Assembly (NCBI GenBank): GCA_029983495.1
Contig: JASBZJ010000092.1
Span: 1-7,943, forward strand
Source: Porphyromonas sp.
Lineage (GTDB): Bacteria; Bacteroidota; Bacteroidia; Bacteroidales; Porphyromonadaceae
Direction of reading: 5' to 3'
DNA: 7,943 nucleotides
Shown here: positions 1 to 6,694 of the stretch, piece after piece
How the letters are laid out: each line of letters begins with the position of its first letter
Position numbering within the stretch: position 1 is the first letter of the stretch
The notes under the pieces: model-generated
Seen by the model: only the letters and a program-made list of their open reading frames with translations
Databases searched by the model: none
Told to the model about the DNA's origin: nothing
Made by a program: the position numbers and the translations under genes

Positions 1-2
1 GC

Positions 3-482
3 TACCGAGGAGGAGCCCCATGGGCTTTTGACTGTTCGGGATATATACGGTTCCTTTATGGCAGTTTTGGCATAAAACTTCGAGGCTCGAGTGCCGATAT
101 TTCGAAAGTTACCACGCCTGTAAAAGATCCTCAGCCTGGCGATTTACTCTTTTTTAAAGGGCGTAATAGCAAAAGTAGTCGCGTTGGACATGTGGCCATG
201 CTTATTGAGGTAAAACCGAACGGTAGTTATGTAATGATGCACAGTACTAACCAGCGTGGGATTGTTGTTGAGCAACTTGATCGTTCGGCTTATTTTAAAC
301 GAAGATATATCGGCGCACGACGTGTTCCGAAAATGTTTAAGTACATGGAAGAAACTAACGATGCTGTCCTTTCCGAATCCCTCCCTCCCACGTTTACTTT
401 AGCTAGTATTTCTCCTACGATATTGCGATGCAATAACCCTAGTACTTCGCTACCCGAAGTGAAAATTCCCTATCGAAAATAA
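3..482 (+). CDS. C40 (NlpC/P60) cell-wall peptidase, C-terminal part; 5' end lies outside the window
   Basis: The reading frame is open from base 3, so the true start and any signal peptide lie upstream; 159 residues are visible. NlpC/P60 enzymes are cysteine peptidases that cut peptidoglycan stem peptides, usually in the periplasm. The family pattern is clear: Gly-Gly then FDCSG (catalytic Cys codon 33-35, fragment residue 11), a GIKLRGSS segment where family members usually have GI-LPRSS, PGDLLFF, GHV (catalytic His codon 189-191, residue 63), and MMHS with the third polar residue (His codon 240-242, residue 80), ending in YIGARRV. A GTG at 192 could be mistaken for a start, but it is the Val right after the catalytic His and is internal. 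The domain is followed by a tail of about 55 residues rich in Ser, Thr and Pro, of no family I recognise. Its stop is one base before the dgt start, implying a shared transcript. The domain is sure; the exact cleavage specificity is not known. Confidence 0.9.
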   Translation, partial: YRGGAPWAFDCSGYIRFLYGSFGIKLRGSSADISKVTTPVKDPQPGDLLFFKGRNSKSSRVGHVAMLIEVKPNGSYVMMHSTNQRGIVVEQLDRSAYFKRRYIGARRVPKMFKYMEETNDAVLSESLPPTFTLASISPTILRCNNPSTSLPEVKIPYRK

Positions 483-483
483 A

Positions 484-1827
484 ATGACGTGGAAAAAACT
501 TATTAGCGACCTGAGGTGGGGGCGAGAAGAACAAAGCCAAGACGATTTAATACTTAGTTATGGTGCGGGAAGACGTAATTCGTTTGAACAGGACTACGAT
601 AGGCTAGTGTTTAGTACTGCCTTCAGGAGGTTACAGAATAAAGCACAAATTTTTCCTCTACCCGATAACATTTTTGTCCATAACCGTTTAACACATAGTT
701 TGGAAGTGAGTTGTGTTGGACGTTCGTTGGGCAATATGGTTACCGATAGGTTATATGAAAGGTATGGAAGTGATTTACCTTTTAATCCAGGCGATTTAGC
801 TTCGATTGTTGCGGCAGCATCGTTGGCGCATGATATGGGTAATCCACCGTTTGGGCATAGTGGCGAACGCGCAATATCATCGTTTTTTTTAGAGGGCGAG
901 GGTCGAAAATGGCATCGTAAGGTTGTTGCTGAAGGTGGTCGCTGGGAAGATTTTACCCACTTCGAAGGAAATGCCAATACATTCCGCTTACTCACACATA
1001 CTTTTGAGGGGCGACGCAAAGGCGGTTTTTCGCTAACATACACAACACTTGCTTCAATTGTAAAATATCCATTTGCATCTATTTCAGCACCGCTTGGTGG
1101 TAAATTTGGCTTTTTCGAAACGGAACAACAAAGCTATATTGAAATAGCTTCGCACCTTGGCTTAATTGCACCTGAGGGAGATTGTTTTTTTCGTCATCCT
1201 TTGGTTCTTCTAGTCGAAGCTGCTGACGATATTTGTTACGAGATTATGGATCTCGAAGACGCTTATAAGCTTAGAATACTGTCGTTTGCGGAGGTTTTGG
1301 ATTTGTTACTGAGCTTTTTTGATAGTAACGAAAAAACTGTTGCTGAAAATGTTATCAAAACAATTGATGATAATAACGAGAAAGTTGCTTATTTAAGAAG
1401 CAAGGTAATTAACAAGCTGGTAATTGCTACGAGCGAGAGTTTTGTGAAAAACGAAGCCCTTATATTAGAGGGGAAGTTTTGTGGGTCGCTTATAAAATCG
1501 TTGGATGGCATATGTGCCGAAGCTTATAATAATGCAGTAAATGTAGCTTACGAGAAGATTTACTCGAGCCAGGGGGTAGTTGATGTTGAACTTGCAGGGC
1601 ATCATATATTTGCAATACTTATCGAGAAAATAATGCTCGCCCTCGAAAATCCCTCTTCCAGCTATAGTAAGGCTTTCTTAAAACGTGTAAGTAGCCAATA
1701 CAATACGGCTGTTACTACCACCTATGGAAGAATTCAAACAACACTCGATTATATTTCGGGGATGACAGACCTATACGCATTAAACTTATACCGCAATATT
1801 ACGGGAATGAATTTGCCCCATGCATAA
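484..1827 (+). CDS. dgt: Deoxyguanosinetriphosphate triphosphohydrolase (dGTPase)
   Basis: This is a cytosolic HD-superfamily enzyme that splits dGTP into deoxyguanosine and triphosphate and so helps set the dNTP pool. At 447 residues it is in the range of Bacteroidetes dGTPases, and shorter than the E. coli enzyme (about 505). Visible family marks: FSTAFRRLQNKAQ (43-55); NRLTHS with His71, first metal ligand; LAHDMGNPPFGHSGE with the His116-Asp117 pair and His125/Glu128, which match the catalytic His/Glu of E. coli Dgt; FEGNANTFRLL (160-170); AADDICYEIMD with the fourth metal ligand near Asp248/249; and a C-terminal DYISGMTDLYAL (422-433). The ATG at 484 is separated from the preceding stop by a single A, so translation is probably coupled to the peptidase gene. 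No promoter box is seen before it within the window. All key residues are present and the gene looks intact. Confidence 0.95.
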   Translation: MTWKKLISDLRWGREEQSQDDLILSYGAGRRNSFEQDYDRLVFSTAFRRLQNKAQIFPLPDNIFVHNRLTHSLEVSCVGRSLGNMVTDRLYERYGSDLPFNPGDLASIVAAASLAHDMGNPPFGHSGERAISSFFLEGEGRKWHRKVVAEGGRWEDFTHFEGNANTFRLLTHTFEGRRKGGFSLTYTTLASIVKYPFASISAPLGGKFGFFETEQQSYIEIASHLGLIAPEGDCFFRHPLVLLVEAADDICYEIMDLEDAYKLRILSFAEVLDLLLSFFDSNEKTVAENVIKTIDDNNEKVAYLRSKVINKLVIATSESFVKNEALILEGKFCGSLIKSLDGICAEAYNNAVNVAYEKIYSSQGVVDVELAGHHIFAILIEKIMLALENPSSSYSKAFLKRVSSQYNTAVTTTYGRIQTTLDYISGMTDLYALNLYRNITGMNLPHA

Positions 1828-1830
1828 CTT

Positions 1831-1860
1831 ATTCGATGCTTTTCGAATTATTTGTTGGGC
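1831..1860 (+). terminator. Weak hairpin after dgt, possible terminator
   Basis: A 6-bp AT-rich stem (ATTCGA at 1831-1836 with TCGAAT at 1843-1848, loop of 6) begins three bases after the dgt stop. The following DNA is T-rich and continues into a run of six T at about 1863-1868. The stem is short and the T-run lies 14 bases beyond it, so this is only a candidate end for the peptidase-dgt transcript. Confidence 0.25.
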
Positions 1861-1913
1861 GGTTTTTTCCCTCTGTATTGCTTATATGGTGCTGAGGTTT
1901 TAGAATTAATTCC

Positions 1914-1921
1914 TATTTTTG
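1914..1921 (+). promoter_or_regulatory. Bacteroidetes -7 promoter box for the lipoprotein gene
   Basis: TATTTTTG matches the Bacteroidetes primary sigma factor -7 consensus TAnnTTTG at every fixed position. It lies 47 bases before the lipoprotein ATG, giving a predicted leader of about 40-45 nt. No good -33 TTTG is found at the usual distance (the sequence around 1890-1897 is only a loose match). The position, between dgt and a gene that ends in its own terminator, supports a real promoter. Confidence 0.6.
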
Positions 1922-1968
1922 CATAGTTGAAGTAATTCAAATAGTAGAAATAGATAATTAGTACAATA

Positions 1969-3171
1969 ATGAAACGACACATCCTAACCCTAGTTTCAGC
2001 TACAGTTGCTCTTATGAGTATACTCGCTAGCTGTGGTCCTGATTTGAAGCCTGATGTTCCCCCTACACCAAACGATACGAAGCTTGAGATTCTTTTGAAG
2101 AAGGGAACTGATAAAGTTGCGATCGCCCCAGGCGAAAGGGGAATTATTGCACTGGAGGTGCATGGAGCATCGAAGGAAGCTCCTGTAACGCTTAGTTTTA
2201 CTGGCGATAATGCTAAGTATTTTTCAGCTTCGGAAAGTAACTTTACCGAAAACAAAGCTTTTGATGTAACTTTTTCGGCTAATGAATTAGGGGAATTCCC
2301 CGTAAAACTTGTTGCTGTGCGTGGCAATGATAAGTTTGAATTGAGTCTTACAGGCGTTGTTGCTAAAGCAGGAACTTTACTAATTGTGGAATCGGCAAAT
2401 ACGAAGAAAACAAAAGAGATTGAACCCATAATTGACCTTGGTTCTATTGAATTTGCAGAAGGGTATGATGGAACTAGGAGTGCATCATTTGGTTTAGTTG
2501 GTCGTGGTATACCAAACGAGAAAATAGAGGTAATAGCCGAAGAAAATGAAGGCAATGCTTTCAAAATAGAAACAGAACCTGCTAGAAAACTCTACGATGA
2601 TGATGCTCGCTTTTCGGTAACAGTGACCTTAGTACAACCTTCAAAATCAGGCGAATATAAAGCTACTCTTGTTGCTAGGTATGGCGCAACTGAAAAACGG
2701 ATTCAAGTAAAAGCCAAGGTGGCTATTGGACCTAAGGATGTAATAACACCCCCTAGTGAAGAAAAACCTAGCAAGGTAAAAGCTTTTCTTAAACAGATGA
2801 AGGGCGATATCGAGATAAAAAATGGATCAACTCTTACGGTTAAAGCAGTTACTATCAATAATAACAATGAGTATGTATTGCCAATGTACTTCAAATTCCC
2901 CGAAGGTGGATATCATGCAACAATAACTCCTGAAAAAGCCATCGGTGTAGGAATGTCGATGTGGTGTATGGGTGGTTTGTGTGCGAGCGATACTTTCGAC
3001 ATTGATATAAATGGTGAAGGAAAGGATAAAGCCCCTGATGGTAGTTTTGAAGAAGAACTTGCATTCCATTTAATGCAGAAGCTTTTGGTAAAAGGTTATA
3101 AGAATAAGCTGACATTTAACTTTACAAAAGGAAGTGATAGCTATTCCTTTGTGTTAGTTCTTGATCTTTAA
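1969..3171 (+). CDS. Lipoprotein with two Ig-like repeats and a C-terminal CX4C domain; function unknown
   Basis: The N-terminus is a type II signal peptide: MKRH, a hydrophobic stretch (5-19), then the lipobox LASC with Cys22 as lipidation site. The mature start GPDLKPD holds acidic and Lys residues, which in Bacteroidetes can act as a surface-export signal, but the match is loose. Two similar beta-rich units follow, about 38-133 and 155-253. Both end with the pattern F-V-T, then GE(F/Y), LVA, and a final strand (SLTGVV and QVKAKV). This resembles the Ig-like repeats common in Bacteroidetes surface proteins. After a Pro/Glu/Ser linker (254-270) comes a domain of about 130 residues with WCMGGLC (Cys333, Cys338) and a final beta strand SYSFVLVLDL. 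Similar CX4C C-terminal domains occur, from memory, in other Porphyromonadaceae lipoproteins. The gene has its own promoter and terminator, so it is likely monocistronic. A cell-surface or periplasmic binding or structural role is an inference only. Confidence 0.85.
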   Translation: MKRHILTLVSATVALMSILASCGPDLKPDVPPTPNDTKLEILLKKGTDKVAIAPGERGIIALEVHGASKEAPVTLSFTGDNAKYFSASESNFTENKAFDVTFSANELGEFPVKLVAVRGNDKFELSLTGVVAKAGTLLIVESANTKKTKEIEPIIDLGSIEFAEGYDGTRSASFGLVGRGIPNEKIEVIAEENEGNAFKIETEPARKLYDDDARFSVTVTLVQPSKSGEYKATLVARYGATEKRIQVKAKVAIGPKDVITPPSEEKPSKVKAFLKQMKGDIEIKNGSTLTVKAVTINNNNEYVLPMYFKFPEGGYHATITPEKAIGVGMSMWCMGGLCASDTFDIDINGEGKDKAPDGSFEEELAFHLMQKLLVKGYKNKLTFNFTKGSDSYSFVLVLDL

Positions 3172-3210
3172 TATCGAGCCGAGCCAATATATTTTTATTA
3201 TACCTCACGA

Positions 3211-3250
3211 AAAGGCGACTTAAACCATTGCTTAGGTCGCCTTTGTTATT
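3211..3250 (+). terminator. Strong intrinsic terminator after the lipoprotein gene
   Basis: A 13-bp stem pairs AAAGGCGACTTAA (3211-3223) with TTAGGTCGCCTTT (3232-3244) around an 8-base loop. It contains one T-G pair (3220 with 3235) that forms a wobble only in + strand RNA. The 3' arm ends in TTT and is followed by GTTATTATTA. It starts 39 bases after the lipoprotein stop and ends before the bamD promoter, so it separates the two units. Confidence 0.85.
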
Positions 3251-3278
3251 ATTAGGAATTCATCGAACGGTTCATGAA

Positions 3279-3308
3279 TCTGTGTCTGGTAAAAACTTCG
3301 TATCTTTG
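3279..3308 (+). promoter_or_regulatory. Bacteroidetes promoter for the bamD-rpoZ operon
   Basis: TATCTTTG at 3301-3308 is a perfect TAnnTTTG -7 box. TCTG at 3279-3282 is a three-of-four match to the -33 TTTG, 18 bases upstream. Transcription would start near 3313, giving a leader of about 30 nt before the ATG at 3342. This placement also decides the bamD start, because any start upstream of 3301 would lie before the transcript begins. Confidence 0.7.
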
Positions 3309-3341
3309 CAACGATTAGACACTAGCCTAGTGAGTATCTCA

Positions 3342-4163
3342 ATGATGGAACCTAATAAAATTCGGCTATTTGCCATCCTTGTGGCAAGTTTTTTACTAGT
3401 AAGTTGTGGAGAGGTGGCTAAGGTGCGACAAGTGAATGACGTATCTTTAGCATACGACTACGCAAAGAAATTCTATAACGAGGGTAAATATAAACAGGTC
3501 GTTGACTTGCTACCTAGCGTTGTATCGGCATATAACGGTACTGTTGATGGTAGCCGTGCGCTTTATATGCTCGCTTATAGCGAAATGGAGCTTAAGCACT
3601 ATAGCTCGGCTAGTGAGTATTTTCAACATTATTACAGCTCTTATCCTAAGGGTGAACAAGTTGAGGATGCCCGTTTTTATTCGGGTGTTTGTCTTTATCA
3701 TTCAGCTCCTGACCCACGGTTGGATCAAACCATAACGCATAACGCAATTCAGGAATTGCAAGTTTTCAACGAAAATTATCCCCAGAGCAAGCATCGAAGT
3801 CAAGTAAAGGAATTGTTATTTACTTTGCAGGATAGACTAGCTGAAAAAGAGCTTTTGGCAGCTAAGCAATACTACGATTTAGGTATGTTCCTAGGAAATA
3901 ATTACAAGAGTGCTATAATAACCGCTAATAATGCTCTTAAGGATTATCCGTATAGTAAGTTTCGTGAGGAGTTTTATATGGTTATTCTGCGAGCTACATA
4001 TCAGGAAGCGATGCACAGTATAGAATCAAAACAACAAGCGCGATACCGTGATGTTGCTGATCGATATTTTATATACTCGAATGAATTTCCTAAGGGGAAA
4101 TACATTAAGGAAGCAAACCGCATTTACCAAAGTATAGAAAAACTTATCAGCAAAGATGCTTAA
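3342..4163 (+). CDS. bamD: Outer membrane protein assembly lipoprotein BamD
   Basis: BamD is a TPR-fold lipoprotein on the periplasmic face of the outer membrane. It works with BamA to fold and insert beta-barrel proteins. The frame stays open back to a TTG at 3228, but that lies inside the upstream terminator and before the promoter, so I place the start at ATG 3342 (ATG 3345 is equally possible), giving 273 residues. The product then begins with a proper lipoprotein signal: MMEPNKIR, a hydrophobic core, and lipobox LVSC with Cys22. TPR-like helix pairs follow at about 36-66, 73-105, 133-160, 172-205 and 212-250. Typical BamD phrases are AYDYAKKFYNEGKY, ALYMLAYSEMELKHY, PDPRLDQT followed by AIQELQVFNENYPQS, and DYPYSKFREE. 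It heads a run of + strand genes with rpoZ 68 bases downstream. I know bamD-rpoZ-DUF4293 as a recurrent Bacteroidetes order, which supports the call. Confidence 0.92.
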   Translation: MMEPNKIRLFAILVASFLLVSCGEVAKVRQVNDVSLAYDYAKKFYNEGKYKQVVDLLPSVVSAYNGTVDGSRALYMLAYSEMELKHYSSASEYFQHYYSSYPKGEQVEDARFYSGVCLYHSAPDPRLDQTITHNAIQELQVFNENYPQSKHRSQVKELLFTLQDRLAEKELLAAKQYYDLGMFLGNNYKSAIITANNALKDYPYSKFREEFYMVILRATYQEAMHSIESKQQARYRDVADRYFIYSNEFPKGKYIKEANRIYQSIEKLISKDA

Positions 4164-4231
4164 CCCTCTTTGTTTGATATTGATAAGTGGAGAGTTTTAC
4201 TAGGCCAATAAATAATATATAGTACTTTATT

Positions 4232-4579
4232 ATGGATGAAGTAAAAAACAGAAGAATACCTACCGATGCTATTACACGTAGCGTGCTTGAACTTGCCAAG
4301 GAAACAGGTAACGTGTATGAATCGGTAATGATTATTGCTAAACGCTCGAACCAAATTAGTGCAGTACGTCGCGAACAACTTAAGGAACGTTTGGAAGAGT
4401 TCTCGAAGGTTGCCGATACACTTGAAGAGGTTTATCAAAATCAAGAACAAATTGAGGTGTCACGTGAGTTTGAAATGTTACCTAAAAGTACCATTGTTGC
4501 AACAGAGGAGTTCCTCGCTGGCGACCTTTATTATCGTCATTCTACAGTTGATGAAAAAAACGAATCCTTAGAAGAATAG
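4232..4579 (+). CDS. rpoZ: DNA-directed RNA polymerase omega subunit, Bacteroidetes type
   Basis: Omega is the small subunit that helps fold and hold beta-prime in RNA polymerase. This copy has 115 residues, longer than E. coli omega (about 90) and typical of the Bacteroidetes form. The conserved core is TGNVYESVMIIAKRSNQIS (25-43), which aligns with the GNRFDLVLVAARRARQ core of E. coli omega, and KSTIVATEEFLAGDL (85-99), which aligns with the KTTVIALREIEEG segment. The middle (47-75) is charged and probably helical (EQLKERLEEF, LEEVYQNQEQIE), an extension seen in this lineage. The last ten residues are acidic. There is no Shine-Dalgarno sequence before the ATG, only AT-rich DNA, as is usual in this phylum. 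The gene sits between bamD and the DUF4293 gene with no terminator on either side. Automatic annotation may call it hypothetical or an Rpb6-like protein. Confidence 0.9.
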   Translation: MDEVKNRRIPTDAITRSVLELAKETGNVYESVMIIAKRSNQISAVRREQLKERLEEFSKVADTLEEVYQNQEQIEVSREFEMLPKSTIVATEEFLAGDLYYRHSTVDEKNESLEE

Positions 4580-4611
4580 TACTTTCACTACTAACAACCA
4601 TATTCTAACAT

Positions 4612-5061
4612 ATGTGGCAAAGAATTCAAACCCTGTGGCTTTTGCTTGCAGGCGTTATCATGACCCTTTTGCTTATTTTACCTCTTGGTGTAAGTAGCGA
4701 AGGGGTGCGTTTTATTTCGTATGGCTTTATTAGTGGAGCAGAGCAGCATGTTACTTGGGTTCTATATGCCCTTGATGCACTTATAACATTCCTTTGCTTC
4801 TTTACAATATTCCTATTTAAGAAGCGGAAACTACAAATGCGATTTTGTGTTTTTACCTTGTTGCTTATACTTGGTTACCTTGTGTATGCCATAGCATTGT
4901 TAATGCAATATGGAAAAACTATTATGCCTATGAACACCGATCGAATGACACCTTCGGTTTGGTTGTTCCTTCCTTTGTTAGCAATTCTTTTCCTCATTCT
5001 CGCTTTCCGAGGTATTCGCAAGGACGAGATTCTCATTCGTATGAGTAATAGGTTACGCTAA
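4612..5061 (+). CDS. DUF4293 family four-helix inner-membrane protein
   Basis: The product is a small integral membrane protein of 149 residues with four predicted transmembrane segments at about 8-27, 47-69, 77-98 and 114-133. The start [13 protein letters not shown] and the end of short basic pieces (RGIRKDE, RMSNRLR) match what I know of DUF4293, a Bacteroidetes family of unknown function whose members begin with an M-QRIQT-like motif and finish near DRLR. No catalytic or binding residues stand out. The basic stretch KKRK (70-73) between segments 2 and 3 and the basic C-terminus suggest that these ends face the cytoplasm. It lies 32 bases after rpoZ and 88 bases before the IMP dehydrogenase gene. 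Its regular place next to rpoZ suggests a conserved but unassigned role. Confidence 0.85.
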   Translation: MWQRIQTLWLLLAGVIMTLLLILPLGVSSEGVRFISYGFISGAEQHVTWVLYALDALITFLCFFTIFLFKKRKLQMRFCVFTLLLILGYLVYAIALLMQYGKTIMPMNTDRMTPSVWLFLPLLAILFLILAFRGIRKDEILIRMSNRLR

Positions 5062-5080
5062 TAAGGTAGCTCGCTTTTCT

Positions 5081-5088
5081 TATATTTC
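5081..5088 (+). promoter_or_regulatory. Weak candidate -7 box before the IMP dehydrogenase gene
   Basis: TATATTTC matches five of the six fixed positions of TAnnTTTG (the last G is C), in the 88-base gap between the DUF4293 gene and guaB. No clear -33 element is visible. The gap is the longest in the operon and is rich in T and C on the + strand, so an internal promoter is possible but weakly supported. A second poor match, TAAGTTTT at 5128-5135, lies too close to the ATG to leave much of a leader. Confidence 0.2.
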
Positions 5089-5149
5089 TCCAACGTTCGT
5101 ATTTTTTCTTCCCTTCATAAACAAACTTAAGTTTTACTTTCTTCTCATT

Positions 5150-6661
5150 ATGGCACATTTCCTAAAAGACACTTCCCATACTTTCGGAGAATACCTCCTT
5201 ATCCCAGGGCTTACTACCGAAGAAAGTACTCCCGATCGCATTCAACTCCGCACACCTTTAGCTAGGTTTTCCCCCGCAAGGGACGGAGCTTCACGTATAA
5301 ATCTCAACATCCCCTTTGTGTCGGCTATAATGCAGTCGGTTAGCAACCACACGCTTGCAATTGAATTAGCTCGAAATGGAGGGCTGTCGTTTATTTATAG
5401 TTCACAACCTATCGATGAACAGGTAAGAATGGTTCGGAAGGTGAAGAAGTTTAAAGCTGGATTTGTTACGAGCGATAGTAATCTCCGTCCTGACCAAACG
5501 TTGCGCGATGTTGTGGAACTTACTAAGCGAACAGGTCATAGTACAATTGGCATTACGCACGACGGTAGTGCAAAAGGTGTTCTTAGAGGAATAGTTACAG
5601 GTCGCGATTATAGGCTATCGACCGACAGTCTCGATCGGAAGATCGAAGAGTTTATGACTCCGTTCGAGAATATTATTTATGGTAAAAAGGGTATTACCCT
5701 TAGCGAAGCTAATAATATTATTTGGGATCATAAACTGAATTCATTGCCTATTATCGACGACGAAAACCGACTCCATTATTTTGTTTTCCGAAAGGATTAC
5801 GACAGCCATAAGGAAAACCCTTTGGAACTTTCGCATAGCGAGGATAAAACCTTATTGGTAGGTGCAGGCATTAATTCGCGCGACTACATGGATCGTGTTC
5901 CTGCTTTGGTTAATGCAGGCGTTGATGCTTTGTGTATTGATAGTAGTGATGGCTATTCTGTTTGGCAGGCTAATACATTACATTGGATCCGCCAGCAGTA
6001 TGGAGATTCTGTAATTGTAGGTGCTGGAAATGTTGTTGATGCCGAAGGTTTCCGTTACTTAGTTGATAATGGTGCTGATTTTGTTAAAGTAGGCATTGGT
6101 GGGGGATCTATATGTATTACACGTGAACAGAAAGGTATTGGACGTGGGCAGGCAAGTGCCTTAATTGATGTTGCTGAAGCTCGAGACAAGTACTTTAATG
6201 AAACAGGTGTTTATATCCCCATTTGTAGCGATGGTGGTATCGTTCACGATTACCATATGGTTCTTGCTCTTGCTATGGGAGCCGATTTTTTAATGATGGG
6301 ACGTTATTTTGCAAGGTTTGACGAAAGCCCTACGGAAAAATTAAAGATAAATGGCACTATTGTTAAGGAGTATTGGGGGGAAGGTAGTAACCGAGCCAAA
6401 AACTGGCAACGCTACGATACTGGAGGAGTGGCTGAAAAAAACATGAAGTTTGAGGAAGGTGTTGATAGCTATGTACCATATGCTGGTCCAATGAAGGATA
6501 ACCTTGAGCAAACTTTGAGTAAAATACGTAGTACTATGAGTAGTTGTGGAACCGCTAACCTTACAGAATTACGAAATAATGCCAAAATAACCTTGGTATC
6601 GGCTACAAGTATTGTTGAAGGTGGTGCACATGATGTAATAAAAAAAGAGCTTAACTCGTAG
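5150..6661 (+). CDS. guaB: Inosine-5'-monophosphate dehydrogenase, Tritrichomonas-like subfamily
   Basis: IMP dehydrogenase oxidises IMP to XMP with NAD+, the committed step to guanine nucleotides. The 503-residue product is a TIM barrel interrupted by two CBS domains (about 108-155 and 168-216). Catalytic parts are present: VSAIMQSVS (57-65), GAGIN (238-242), CIDSSDG with NAD-binding Asp264, GAGNVVD (291-297), [20 protein letters not shown] with nucleophile Cys322, SDGGI (360-364), GRYFARF (384-390), and the mobile flap NWQRYD with the Arg421-Tyr422 dyad. These differ from the usual bacterial form (GPGSICTTR, SSDRYFQ) and follow, from memory, the Tritrichomonas foetus enzyme (Cys319, Arg418, Tyr419; constant offset of 3). 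Lys313 and Glu436 correspond to T. foetus residues tied to poor mycophenolic acid binding. It lies between the DUF4293 gene and miaA with no terminator, so it is probably co-transcribed. Whether a standard guaB exists elsewhere cannot be seen. The ATG at 5150 gives the expected [20 protein letters not shown] start. Confidence 0.95.
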   Translation: MAHFLKDTSHTFGEYLLIPGLTTEESTPDRIQLRTPLARFSPARDGASRINLNIPFVSAIMQSVSNHTLAIELARNGGLSFIYSSQPIDEQVRMVRKVKKFKAGFVTSDSNLRPDQTLRDVVELTKRTGHSTIGITHDGSAKGVLRGIVTGRDYRLSTDSLDRKIEEFMTPFENIIYGKKGITLSEANNIIWDHKLNSLPIIDDENRLHYFVFRKDYDSHKENPLELSHSEDKTLLVGAGINSRDYMDRVPALVNAGVDALCIDSSDGYSVWQANTLHWIRQQYGDSVIVGAGNVVDAEGFRYLVDNGADFVKVGIGGGSICITREQKGIGRGQASALIDVAEARDKYFNETGVYIPICSDGGIVHDYHMVLALAMGADFLMMGRYFARFDESPTEKLKINGTIVKEYWGEGSNRAKNWQRYDTGGVAEKNMKFEEGVDSYVPYAGPMKDNLEQTLSKIRSTMSSCGTANLTELRNNAKITLVSATSIVEGGAHDVIKKELNS

Positions 6662-6694
6662 TTCATTACTTGTTTCTTCTTGTTGTTGAATTTC

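Noticed and set aside
192..482. Separate 96-residue protein starting at GTG 192
   Set aside because: The frame continues upstream to the window edge and carries the catalytic Cys region, so this is only the end of the NlpC/P60 protein.
594..1043. Open frame on the - strand opposite dgt
   Set aside because: It lies wholly inside the conserved HD-domain coding region and has no recognisable motif or promoter.
1848..2564. Long open frame on the - strand (238 codons) opposite the lipoprotein gene
   Set aside because: It overlaps a gene with a clear lipobox, promoter and terminator. Its translation is low-complexity Ser/Leu/Pro-rich and resembles no family.
4160..4450. Open frame on the - strand opposite rpoZ, and a + strand frame at 4335-4571
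   Set aside because: Both are shadows of rpoZ, whose product matches the omega core on the + strand.
6680..6694. TTG start for miaA
   Set aside because: It adds five residues of no family match when an ATG at 6695 gives a normal MiaA N-terminus.
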